Of a stretch of 32,480 bases of DNA, positions 1 to 7,150 are shown piece by piece (the first letter of the stretch is position 1; every line of letters begins with the position of its first letter). A model generated the notes under the pieces. It saw only the letters and a program-made list of their open reading frames with translations. It ran no database searches and was not told where the DNA came from. Made by a program: the position numbers and the translations under genes. Source of the stretch: JAEXNA01 sp041676625 (lineage in GTDB: Bacteria > Vulcanimicrobiota > Xenobia > Xenobiales > JADMJV01); NCBI GenBank assembly GCA_041676625.1, contig JBAYRN010000059.1, positions 1-32,480 of the forward strand, in the 5' to 3' direction.

Positions 1-21
1 TAGAAGATTGGGAAGGCTTGA

Positions 22-408
22 GTGGTTCTTGATACTCATGTTTGGCTCTGGTGGATCAGTGACCCATCCCTACTTTCCCTAACCGCTCAAGAATCCATCG
101 ATCTGGCCATCAGTCAAGGCCAAAAGCTTCATCTATCCACGATTTCCACCTGGGAGGTAGCGTTGCTCGTCAATAAGGGGCGTCTACGTTTGACTCTTTC
201 AGCCCGAAACTGGGTGAGTAAAACTGAGGCTTTAAGCTTATTTGAATTTATCCCAGTAACAAATTCGATCGCACTGCGCTCGGTCCAGCTGAAAATGCAT
301 CCTGACCCTGCGGATCGGCTTATCGTGGCGACAGCCTTGGAACTTGGATTACCGCTGGTCACCAAAGATGATAAACTTCGACAACTCGGAATCGATACTG
401 TTTGGTAA
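22..408 (+). CDS. VapC-like PIN-domain ribonuclease toxin
   Basis: A 128-aa PIN-domain protein of the type II toxin group, likely a metal-dependent ribonuclease. The four acidic positions expected of the active site are visible: D4 in LDTHVW, E45 in TWE, D98 in DPADRLIVATA and D116 in TKDD. Length and motif spacing fit the family. Start is GTG at 22, because a TGA at 19-21 closes the frame just upstream; family members usually begin two or three residues earlier, so this start is slightly short. A cognate antitoxin would be expected immediately upstream, outside the window; none is visible inside. Base composition is more AT-rich than the genes that follow, which fits a mobile toxin-antitoxin module. 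Function is inferred from the family; confidence in the fold is high. Confidence 0.85.
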   Translation: MVLDTHVWLWWISDPSLLSLTAQESIDLAISQGQKLHLSTISTWEVALLVNKGRLRLTLSARNWVSKTEALSLFEFIPVTNSIALRSVQLKMHPDPADRLIVATALELGLPLVTKDDKLRQLGIDTVW

Positions 409-487
409 GCAGCAGTAAAGTCTCCATGGCGGCGGCTTCGCAGGCTCGGAAAAGGGCTCCTTCACTGCCAGGCGGAAGCACCGGTCT

Positions 488-1441
488 ATGAGTTTTATGG
501 AAACCTGCCGCCAATCCGTGCGAGGACGAAACTTGCGCATTGTTTATCCGGAGGGCCACGACGAACGAGCGGTGGCCGCCGCCCGGCAACTCGCCGCCCA
601 AGACCTCGGTGTTCCGATCGTTCTGGGCTCAGACCCTATCGAGGGCGTTGAAACTCACGACCCGGCCAGTCACCCCCAGGCCGGCCGCCTAGCCGAAGTC
701 TGCCTGGAGCTGCGACGTCACAAAGGCATGACCGAGGAGCAGGCGTGTGAACTGGTTAAGCAGCCCCACTTCCTGGGTGCCCTTATGGTTCGGGAAGGGT
801 TGGCCGACGGGATGGTCTCCGGTCTGCGCTCCGAGACCAAGCCTTTTCTACCCGCCTTTCAGATGGTGAAGATGCGGCCCGGCATGTCCAAGGCCTCCTC
901 GGTCTTTATCATGTGTTGGCCGGATAAGACTTACTTCTACGCCGACTGCTCGGTGAATATCGATCCCGATCCGGAGACCCTGGCAAGTATTGCCATCGCC
1001 ACGGCCGATACGGTGAAGGCCCTGGGCCACGAACCCAGGATCGCCTTTCTCTCCTTTTCCACCCGAGGGAGCGCCGAGCACACCCGGGTCGACAAGGTGA
1101 CCCGAGCGCTGCAGCTCGCCCGGGAGCAAGCCCCTCATCTGATCATGGACGGTGAGATGCAGTTCGACGCTGCCATTCTGCCCTCGGTGGCCGAACGCAA
1201 GTCTCCGGGAAGCGCGGTGGCGGGACAGGCCAACGTCTTCATCTTTCCCGATCTAGACGCCGGCAATATTGCCTACAAAATTACCGAGAGACTTGGTGGG
1301 GCGTCCGCCGTGGGACCCATCCTGCAGGGCCTCAATAAACCGGTCAACGATGTGAGCCGAGGCTGCTCGGTTCAGGATCTGGTGGACGTGAGCGTGATCA
1401 CCGGATTGCAAGCGATGGCCGGTAAGCCTTCTAAACTTTAA
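488..1441 (+). CDS. pta: Phosphate acetyltransferase
   Basis: A 317-aa phosphotransacetylase, interconverting acetyl-CoA plus phosphate with acetyl phosphate plus CoA in the cytoplasm. The length is that of the single catalytic PTA_PTB domain, without the DRTGG extension of long enterobacterial Pta. Visible family segments are the N-terminal IVYPEGHDERAVAAA, the central LSFSTRGSAEHTRVDKV, the DGEMQFDAAI stretch, NVFIFPDLDAGNIAYKITER and the C-terminal GPILQGLNKPVNDVSRGCS. An ATG at 497 is an alternative start three codons in; neither has a strong ribosome binding site. No acetate kinase gene is in the window, so whether it works in acetate overflow, acetate uptake or another acyl-phosphate route cannot be told. 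Confidence 0.93.
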   Translation: MSFMETCRQSVRGRNLRIVYPEGHDERAVAAARQLAAQDLGVPIVLGSDPIEGVETHDPASHPQAGRLAEVCLELRRHKGMTEEQACELVKQPHFLGALMVREGLADGMVSGLRSETKPFLPAFQMVKMRPGMSKASSVFIMCWPDKTYFYADCSVNIDPDPETLASIAIATADTVKALGHEPRIAFLSFSTRGSAEHTRVDKVTRALQLAREQAPHLIMDGEMQFDAAILPSVAERKSPGSAVAGQANVFIFPDLDAGNIAYKITERLGGASAVGPILQGLNKPVNDVSRGCSVQDLVDVSVITGLQAMAGKPSKL

Positions 1442-1467
1442 CAATCTGTTCACATCTCCCGGGGTGG

Positions 1468-1500
1468 TTGGCAATTCCTGGGTCAGCCTGGCGGTATAAT
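1468..1500 (+). promoter_or_regulatory. Candidate promoter of the graspetide locus
   Basis: A perfect -10 hexamer TATAAT lies at 1495-1500, 36 bases before the precursor ATG. The best -35 candidate, TTGGCA at 1468-1473, sits 21 bases upstream, longer than the ideal 17, so the -35 assignment is weak. An AGGAG Shine-Dalgarno follows about seven bases before the ATG at 1537. Confidence 0.5.
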
Positions 1501-1536
1501 CTGAGACAAGATTAGCAAGGAATTCAGGAGAAACAG

Positions 1537-2010
1537 ATGCAGATTCATTCCAACGCAGTTCGCCCCTTTCAGCCTCACCCTTACCGGGTAGGACCGCAGT
1601 CCGGTGGGATCGCTTATTCAAGCCCTTACTCCAGGATGTCGAACGACCTGGCAGTCCAACTGTTCTCCGCCTTTCAACTGCTCTCCACCGGCTGGGGCGA
1701 CTTCCTCGGCGGCTCCACTCCCGCACCCCAGACCCGCCCCTTCTTCGAGAACTTCCTGGAGGATCAAAACCAGGTGCACGGCGGACGCAGGGAAATCGCT
1801 TTCTCGGCTACCCAGGCTTACCCGGCCGACTCCGATGGACCCGCTACTTTCGAGCCAGGTCCCAAGCAACCCCCGATCTCTTTCACCCAGGCCTACCCTT
1901 CCGACTCCGATCAGGACGGCGGCGGTCCCATCACCTTCGAACCAGGTCCCAAGCAACCACCTATCTCCTTCACTATGGCCTACCCTTCGGACTCCGACCT
2001 GGACCTCTAA
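1537..2010 (+). CDS. Multi-core microviridin-like graspetide precursor
   Basis: A 157-aa ribosomal peptide precursor. Residues 68-77 read PFFENFLEDQ, matching the PFFARFL-type leader helix that microviridin ATP-grasp ligases bind. Three cores follow: TQAYPADSD (92-100), TQAYPSDSD (117-125) and TMAYPSDSD (146-154). The microviridin core is T-x-K-Y-P-S-D-x-E; here Lys is replaced by Ala and Glu by Asp in every copy. The last two cores are joined by a conserved linker, FEPGPKQPPISF. By analogy, Thr-Asp and Ser-Asp side-chain esters would form, but no lactam. The first core has Ala in place of the ester-forming Ser. The gene has a good AGGAG site and is followed after 42 bases by the ligase. Family identity is inferred from motif and neighbour; the mature product and its target (microviridins inhibit serine proteases) are unknown. 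Confidence 0.85.
   Translation: MQIHSNAVRPFQPHPYRVGPQSGGIAYSSPYSRMSNDLAVQLFSAFQLLSTGWGDFLGGSTPAPQTRPFFENFLEDQNQVHGGRREIAFSATQAYPADSDGPATFEPGPKQPPISFTQAYPSDSDQDGGGPITFEPGPKQPPISFTMAYPSDSDLDL
1810..1998 (+). repeat. Three graspetide core repeats
   Basis: The three core-coding blocks lie at 1810-1836, 1885-1911 and 1972-1998. The last two belong to an 87-base period (1846-1911 and 1933-1998) whose 22-residue products differ at one residue, Gln versus Met after the ring threonine. The codons differ at several synonymous sites, so the peptide sequence rather than the DNA appears to be conserved. Confidence 0.85.
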
Positions 2011-2052
2011 AGCCAGCAGGCTTTCGACAAGATCACGTCGAGTCTGAAAGAG

Positions 2053-3030
2053 ATGAAAGTACTCATCTTTACTCGCAGCGGCGACAACGCCTCGGTGGAC
2101 ATGGTCAGCCAGGAACTCAACCGGCGAGGGGCGGCGGTGGCCCGCTTCGATACCGACCTTTATCCTCAGGACATTCAACTGCGCAGTTCTTATCAGGGAA
2201 GTAGCCAGAAGATCGCAGTCCGAACACCCACCGGGCTGTTGGACCTGCACGACGTGGATGCAGTTTGGTACCGGCGTTTTTCAGCCGGTACTCAGCTACC
2301 CGATAGCCTGGGCGACACCCTCACTGCTTGCCGAGACGAGTCTCGTTTGGCTCTCTACGGCACCATCGTTTCCCTGGATTGCTTTCACCTGGATCCTGTG
2401 CCCCGAGTGCGGGGCACCGACTACAAGGAGCTGCAACTCCGGGAAGCCATGCGAGTAGGAATGGAGATCCCTCCTACCGTCATCACCAACGATCCTAAGG
2501 CGGCCCTGGAGTTCTCGACTCAGGTCAAGGGCAATGTGGTCACCAAGATGCAGGGTCACTTCGCCATCTACCGGGAAGGTGAAGAAAACGTCGTCTTCAC
2601 CAACAAACTCAAACCTGAGGATCTGCAAAATCTGGACGGTCTACGATACGCTCCGATGATCTTTCAAGAGGCTGTGCCCAAGGCCCTGGAGTTGAGAGTC
2701 ACGGTGGTCGGGAAAAGAGTCTTCGCGGCAGCCATCGACTCCCAAAAGTCCGACCGGGCCCAGACCGACTGGCGCCGAGACGGCCTCCAGCTCATCGAGG
2801 ATTGGGTTCCCCATCAACTACCTCCGGAGCTCGAACAAAAGCTCTTGAAGCTTGCCGACTTTTTCGGTCTCAACTACGCCGCCGCCGACTTCATCCTCAC
2901 CCCCGACGGCCGCTACGTGTTCCTCGAGGTGAATGCTTGCGGGGAATGGTTCTGGTTGGAACAGGTCTGTAAACTGGGCATCGCACCGGCCATTGCCGAG
3001 GTTCTCACCGACCCTACCGCTCGTCGCTGA
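2053..3030 (+). CDS. Graspetide ATP-grasp ligase (MdnC/MvdD-like)
   Basis: A 325-aa ATP-grasp ligase expected to activate Asp/Glu side-chain carboxylates as acyl phosphates and close omega-ester bonds on the upstream precursor. Hallmarks are the N-terminal pre-ATP-grasp domain ending in VWYRRF (71-76), the KELQLREAMRVGMEIPPT segment (125-142), the DWRRDG region (239-244) and the metal-binding C-terminal stretch VFLEVNACGEWFWLE (289-303, with D279, E292 and N294 as likely Mg ligands). These match the microviridin ligases rather than generic ATP-grasp enzymes. Only one such ligase is present; microviridin loci usually carry two, MdnC for lactones and MdnB for the lactam. That fits the absence of lysine from the cores. 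No transporter, protease or acetyltransferase gene is adjacent. The start has a weak AAAGAG site. Confidence 0.87.
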   Translation: MKVLIFTRSGDNASVDMVSQELNRRGAAVARFDTDLYPQDIQLRSSYQGSSQKIAVRTPTGLLDLHDVDAVWYRRFSAGTQLPDSLGDTLTACRDESRLALYGTIVSLDCFHLDPVPRVRGTDYKELQLREAMRVGMEIPPTVITNDPKAALEFSTQVKGNVVTKMQGHFAIYREGEENVVFTNKLKPEDLQNLDGLRYAPMIFQEAVPKALELRVTVVGKRVFAAAIDSQKSDRAQTDWRRDGLQLIEDWVPHQLPPELEQKLLKLADFFGLNYAAADFILTPDGRYVFLEVNACGEWFWLEQVCKLGIAPAIAEVLTDPTARR

Positions 3031-3102
3031 CCTTTCACTTCCATTGAAGGAAGCTCATTAATTCCAGTCAATTCTTTCAAGTAGCACGATTGGAGTACGC
3101 CC

Positions 3103-3747
3103 ATGAAAGAGCTGAGAGAAACCGTCCGATTTGGTTGTCAGGAAGAAGTGGTCTGTCGTCTTGGAAAACGCGGGGTCGATGCCCGTATTCTGGATATCTC
3201 CCGGGGAGGCGTCAGACTTTCCCTGTCGCAAACACTAAAAGTCGGCCAGCAAGTAGAGATCAAGCCGAAGTATCGCTCTCGCGGCCGAGCCGGTGTGGCT
3301 GCCGTGGTCCGATGGCAAACGCTCGACTCCCGTCCGGTTGTGGGGTTGGAGTTTCTGGAGCCGGAAGGCACCTACTTCAAAAAATGGCTGCGCAACCTCT
3401 TTCCTCAGAAAGGTAAAGCCTGGAACGAAGGACGGCAGCAGCGAGCGGAGGTCCGAGCCGACTGCAGTCTTCCGGTGGTCTCCCTGGACGGGAAATGGGA
3501 AGGCTACCTCCAGGATCTCAGCCTCTCCGGAGCCAGCTTCCGCAAGGAGAGCAAGTCTCCAGAACCGGCCCGTATCTTCCTCTGCCTCCCCTGGGACTAC
3601 ATCGAAGCCACGGCAACCCCGGTAAGAACCTGCAAAGACGGGAAAGGCTGGCTGCACTCGGTCAAGCTCTCAGAGCTTAAAGCCGAGGAGCAAGAGCACC
3701 TGGCGCTGTACCTGGAACAATCGTTTATCCGTACATCAAAACCTTAG
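3103..3747 (+). CDS. Tandem PilZ-domain protein
   Basis: A 214-aa soluble protein with two PilZ-type modules. The first shows RETVR (R5 and R9) followed by DISRGG (31-36); the second shows RAEVR (R114 and R118) followed by DLSLSG (138-143). The RxxxR plus D/NxSxxG pair is the cyclic di-GMP binding signature, so both halves could bind the second messenger. There is no output domain, so it probably acts through protein partners. A TGGAG ribosome site precedes the ATG. It starts 72 bases after the ligase gene on the same strand; I see no functional link to the graspetide. Binding is inferred from motifs only. Confidence 0.75.
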   Translation: MKELRETVRFGCQEEVVCRLGKRGVDARILDISRGGVRLSLSQTLKVGQQVEIKPKYRSRGRAGVAAVVRWQTLDSRPVVGLEFLEPEGTYFKKWLRNLFPQKGKAWNEGRQQRAEVRADCSLPVVSLDGKWEGYLQDLSLSGASFRKESKSPEPARIFLCLPWDYIEATATPVRTCKDGKGWLHSVKLSELKAEEQEHLALYLEQSFIRTSKP

Positions 3748-3792
3748 GTCCGTGTGAAGGCCATTTCTCGATAGGCTCCAAAGCGCTCCTTA

Positions 3793-5292
3793 GTGGCAAG
3801 TCTTAAGGTAGAGCAGCTTTTACAGTCGATGCGCGAGCATGGCACCCTGGATTCTCGGGGTACCTTCACCCTCTCGCTGTCAAACGCACGCCGAAAACTG
3901 ACTCATTTCCGCACTTCAAACCGCACGCGTTACCTGGTAAATCTCGTGCAAGCTGCGGTGGGAAGTGGGGCCGAAAGCGTTTTGCTAAAGTCGCGTGGGG
4001 CAGACTGGAAGCTCAACTGGCCAGGAGCCTATCTGCCCGAAGACCACCTTTTGGGGGCTTTTGCCCGGGGTGGTCAGGAAAGCGAATCGCCAGCCGCGAC
4101 GGATTTAGTCCTTGGACTTCAGGCCATGCTGCTGGAAGGGGCCCAGAGTATAAAAATCTCCGTCTGGCATCCGCACAAACCAAGCTACCAGTGGGTCTTG
4201 AGAGCCGAAGGGGAAGAATCGAGCGTCTTGCCTCCCGCCGAAGAGACAATGGTCATCGAGGTCGATTTCCCCGATTCATGGAAGCAGCGACTTTCCATCT
4301 TACCAGGGTTTGGTGGTTTTGCCGGGCAGCCGCCGGCGGTGCGTTTGCTAGAACAGCTCTGCGATAAGTGCGAGGTACCCCTTATCGTCAATGGGGAAAA
4401 GCTGAATAGGCCCCTCTTACTTCCTGACACTCCGGTGACGGCCCGAGTGGGAATCATCAACGACCCCGGCCGAACTCCTTTGATAGACCTGAGTCTAACC
4501 GATCATGGCTGGCAAGGCCTTCTGGCCTTAGATGTCGGATCTATTCAGCTCGTTGTGAGAGGGGTCAGCATGGCTCGGCTGGAGGGGGTCGGGATGAGCG
4601 GGACGATCTACCACCAGGGGCTCGCTCTAGATCTCTCCCGCGAAGCGGTGGTCACCAATCAGGTTTACGAGCGGTTTCTGGATCAATTGCAAAATGTACG
4701 AATGAGCGTGCTGGAGGGACTGACCGAAAAGCTCCACGAGACCCAGATCCCCGACGACCTGCTGGTTGACTTGTTGACCCACGGGGTCCGCCGAGAGCTT
4801 TCTGAGCAAAGTCTCGATCGACTTGTACAGTGGGCGTTGTCCCGACAAGGGGCTAGCACGCCCGAAGGCCAGACCCGCGATCTCCTACCGGGGTTGATGG
4901 CCAGCCTGGGGCACGGGCTCAGAATTGCTCCACGCGAAAGGCTGGAGCGGGTGATGATCGAGGAATGCGCTCAGGCCTTTAAAGGGCGCTCGGACTGGCT
5001 GCCGACGATAGCTACGGGTACCCTGGCCCTGCTATCAGAAAACCTCCCCTCGGAGACCCTGGTTCCAGGCTACCTGCTGCTCGGCCTGGGAGCGTACCAC
5101 AGTTCCAGGGGTGAAGATGAGCTGGCCCGAAGTTTTTGGATGCGTTCGCTAGACACCGTTAGAGCCGGTACCGACGACCTTGCCGAAGAGTTGATCCACA
5201 CCCATATGGATCACCCGGTGGAGCACATCTTGGAGCAGGTGGCTATCGCTTTGTCGCTCTATCTGGAAGAGGCGGCTGGAGCAAACCTTTGA
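3793..5292 (+). CDS. Conserved protein of unknown function, paralogue of the next gene
   Basis: A 499-aa protein I do not recognise, starting at GTG 3793. No signal peptide or membrane segment is apparent. The N-terminus (about 20-60) reads RGTFTLSLSNARRKLTHFR, then YLVNLVQAAVGSGA, and closely resembles residues 32-70 of the protein encoded convergently at 5243-6403, so the two are paralogues. The arrangement of a helix with RKL...FR followed by LVQAA and a strand loosely recalls GHKL/Hsp90-type N-terminal folds, but no ATP-binding motif is clear, so I do not assign it. The C-terminal half is helical and Leu/Glu-rich. The last 50 bases overlap the 3' end of the convergent paralogue. Confidence 0.7.
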   Translation: MASLKVEQLLQSMREHGTLDSRGTFTLSLSNARRKLTHFRTSNRTRYLVNLVQAAVGSGAESVLLKSRGADWKLNWPGAYLPEDHLLGAFARGGQESESPAATDLVLGLQAMLLEGAQSIKISVWHPHKPSYQWVLRAEGEESSVLPPAEETMVIEVDFPDSWKQRLSILPGFGGFAGQPPAVRLLEQLCDKCEVPLIVNGEKLNRPLLLPDTPVTARVGIINDPGRTPLIDLSLTDHGWQGLLALDVGSIQLVVRGVSMARLEGVGMSGTIYHQGLALDLSREAVVTNQVYERFLDQLQNVRMSVLEGLTEKLHETQIPDDLLVDLLTHGVRRELSEQSLDRLVQWALSRQGASTPEGQTRDLLPGLMASLGHGLRIAPRERLERVMIEECAQAFKGRSDWLPTIATGTLALLSENLPSETLVPGYLLLGLGAYHSSRGEDELARSFWMRSLDTVRAGTDDLAEELIHTHMDHPVEHILEQVAIALSLYLEEAAGANL

Positions 5293-6403
5293 GCTTCTCC
5301 ACCTCGGCCAGGAGTTCTTCTCGTTTGGGTACCGTTTGCTCCGGTTCGAGTTTCTTAATGAAAATCTCCCATTGCCTGGGATAGCGCAGTTGCCGCTGCA
5401 GGGCTTTCAATCCGTGCCAGGCGTAAAACGTGGCCCGGCGCCTCCTCCACAGCCGGTCCTCATTGTCCCGAAGGGCAAAACCCGAAAGGTCGGCGGGCAA
5501 TCCGTCGGCCGACAGTAACGCCCGAACCTGCACTCCCATCCTGGAGTTCAGCTCTCTGGTTTCCCGCTCCACCACCACTCCGTCCCGGACCCATTCGAGG
5601 GAAATATCTTCCCGCTGACCAGGGCCCAGGTAATCGGCCCTTACCACGTAAGAATAGGTTGGCGATTGATTACGGGCCCAGGGAGTAAACACCGGCTGGG
5701 GCCAATCCTCGCCGCACATAATGTCGCCACCGACCTGCAGAACCAGGCCCGAACGGTCGTTGAGCACCCCGTTGAGAAGGACCATCTTCGAGGATTCAAG
5801 GCGTACTGGTCGCTGGTCGAGATAGACGTTGACGGGAGCCAGGTAAGCAAACTGAGTGAGTTCCGTATGAAGTCCCGAGGAAGCGGTGATTCGGAATTTT
5901 AACCACTTCCAGAAAGCCCTGGCTCGCTGATAAGTCAGGGTGCACCGAAAGATCTCGCTACTGCCTTCGCCCTGGGAGACCTCGCGACCGTCCCAGGTGG
6001 CACCCTGATAGCAGACCTGCACCTCCCCCGGTTGGGCCGTAAGAGCCAGCAAGGCCGCCCGCAGGTGCTCCTCCGGGTTCGAACAACTCGCGAACGTTTC
6101 CAGACCCTCGATCATGCTCTCCAGCGGGGGCAGTTCGTCCGTACGAAAAACGATCTCCACACCATGGCGATTGGAAATGAAATCGATCCGGTCGGTCTGC
6201 AGTGCCTGGGCACACTGCACGAACTTCAGAGCCCAGGCCTGCTCCCTGGGCATTCGAAAACGCCCTAGCTTGCGCTGGGCGGACTTGAAATCGAGAGTAA
6301 TTTCACCCTCACCCATCGCCTGACCAGCCTTACGCCGGGAGTTGAGGAACTCCAAAAACTCACAGCGATCCTGCGCGACCAGAGTCCTTTCATCCACTTC
6401 CAT
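5243..6403 (-). CDS. Conserved protein of unknown function, shorter paralogue
   Basis: A 386-aa protein of unknown role, predicted soluble. Residues 32-70 (GEITLDFKSAQRKLGRFR and the following FVQCAQAL) align with residues 21-57 of the 499-aa protein encoded head-on at 3793-5292. Both also have a middle region that mentions a short ILNDRSG/IINDPGR-like loop, in this protein VLNDRSGLVLQVGG. The N-terminus carries an extra 30 residues, and the C-terminal extension is Lys/Glu-rich. Its stop codon lies within the coding sequence of the convergent paralogue. Start is ATG 6403 with no convincing Shine-Dalgarno. Function unknown. Confidence 0.7.
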   Translation of the reverse strand: MEVDERTLVAQDRCEFLEFLNSRRKAGQAMGEGEITLDFKSAQRKLGRFRMPREQAWALKFVQCAQALQTDRIDFISNRHGVEIVFRTDELPPLESMIEGLETFASCSNPEEHLRAALLALTAQPGEVQVCYQGATWDGREVSQGEGSSEIFRCTLTYQRARAFWKWLKFRITASSGLHTELTQFAYLAPVNVYLDQRPVRLESSKMVLLNGVLNDRSGLVLQVGGDIMCGEDWPQPVFTPWARNQSPTYSYVVRADYLGPGQREDISLEWVRDGVVVERETRELNSRMGVQVRALLSADGLPADLSGFALRDNEDRLWRRRRATFYAWHGLKALQRQLRYPRQWEIFIKKLEPEQTVPKREELLAEVEKLKGLLQPPLPDRATKR

Positions 6404-6483
6404 CGGGGGGATATACTTTAGCAGGGCTCCTCAAGCCTCCAACGGGCCTTACCTGCCGGGTTTACCCTCTCTAAAATAGCCCC

Positions 6484-7083
6484 ATGTTCGATACCATCAC
6501 CTCCATCATCGGAAAGGGTAGTTACCTGGGAGTCTTCCTACTCATGCTGCTCGAGAACGTCTTCCCTCCCATCCCTTCAGAGCTGATCATGCCGCTGGCG
6601 GGTTACGTGGCGACCACCGGCGAGCTTTCGTTCTGGGGCGTCATCCTGGCCGGAACGGTGGGCTCCCTGGCGGGGCAAGCAGCTCTTTACTACGCCGGGC
6701 GGGCAGTCGGTGAGGAGAGACTCAAGGAGTGGGCCGACAATCACGGGTACTGGGTTGCCACCTCTTCGGGAGAACTGGAACGAGCTCAATCCTGGTTTAA
6801 GAAACACGGCAACAGTGCCGTCTTCTTCGGCCGATTGGTTCCCGGTGTTCGCTCGCTGATCTCCATCCCTGCAGGGTTGACCAAAATGCCGGTGGGGCAA
6901 TTTCTGTTGTACACCCTGGCGGGGACCTTTCTCTGGACGGCAGCCCTCACTTACCTGGGGCGTGTGCTCGGTCAGAACTATCAGAAGGTCGAGCAGTTTC
7001 TGAACCCGATAAGCTACCTGGTGGTGGGAGGGATCGTGGCCTGGTACCTGTGGAGGGTTTATCTAGCGCAGCGTCAACCTTAA
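6484..7083 (+). CDS. DedA-family inner membrane protein
   Basis: A 199-aa DedA/VTT-domain protein, a family linked to undecaprenyl-phosphate or phospholipid flipping and membrane homeostasis. Visible are the re-entrant loop region ENVFPPIPSELIMPLAGY (about 24-41), the glycine-rich second segment GTVGSLAGQAALYYAGR, and the family signature FFGRLVPGVRSLISIPAG (about 117-134), followed by two C-terminal membrane helices. Size is normal. The gene stands alone between convergent and same-strand neighbours with no operon clue to its substrate. Confidence 0.9.
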   Translation: MFDTITSIIGKGSYLGVFLLMLLENVFPPIPSELIMPLAGYVATTGELSFWGVILAGTVGSLAGQAALYYAGRAVGEERLKEWADNHGYWVATSSGELERAQSWFKKHGNSAVFFGRLVPGVRSLISIPAGLTKMPVGQFLLYTLAGTFLWTAALTYLGRVLGQNYQKVEQFLNPISYLVVGGIVAWYLWRVYLAQRQP

Positions 7084-7124
7084 GAATTCAGCTGAGAGCG
7101 AGATCTCTTATCAATAGGTCCGTA

Positions 7125-7150
7125 GAGAGGGGGCTGCGAAGCGCCCTCTC
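7125..7150 (+). other. Hairpin directly abutting a start codon
   Basis: GAGAGGGGGC (7125-7134) can pair with GCGCCCTCTC (7141-7150) in nine of ten positions around a TGCGAA loop, and the next base is the ATG of the hydroxyacid dehydrogenase. There is no U-tract, so it is not a typical terminator. The stem would cover the ribosome-landing region. Confidence 0.5.

Noticed and set aside
1604..2250. Open frames in other phases across the graspetide precursor, on both strands
   Set aside because: Low GC-third-position sense and no family likeness; the frame at 1537 contains the leader motif and cores.
3030..3102. Short CTTCC/GGAAG hairpin after the graspetide ligase
   Set aside because: Five-pair stem without a T-tract; not supportable as a terminator.
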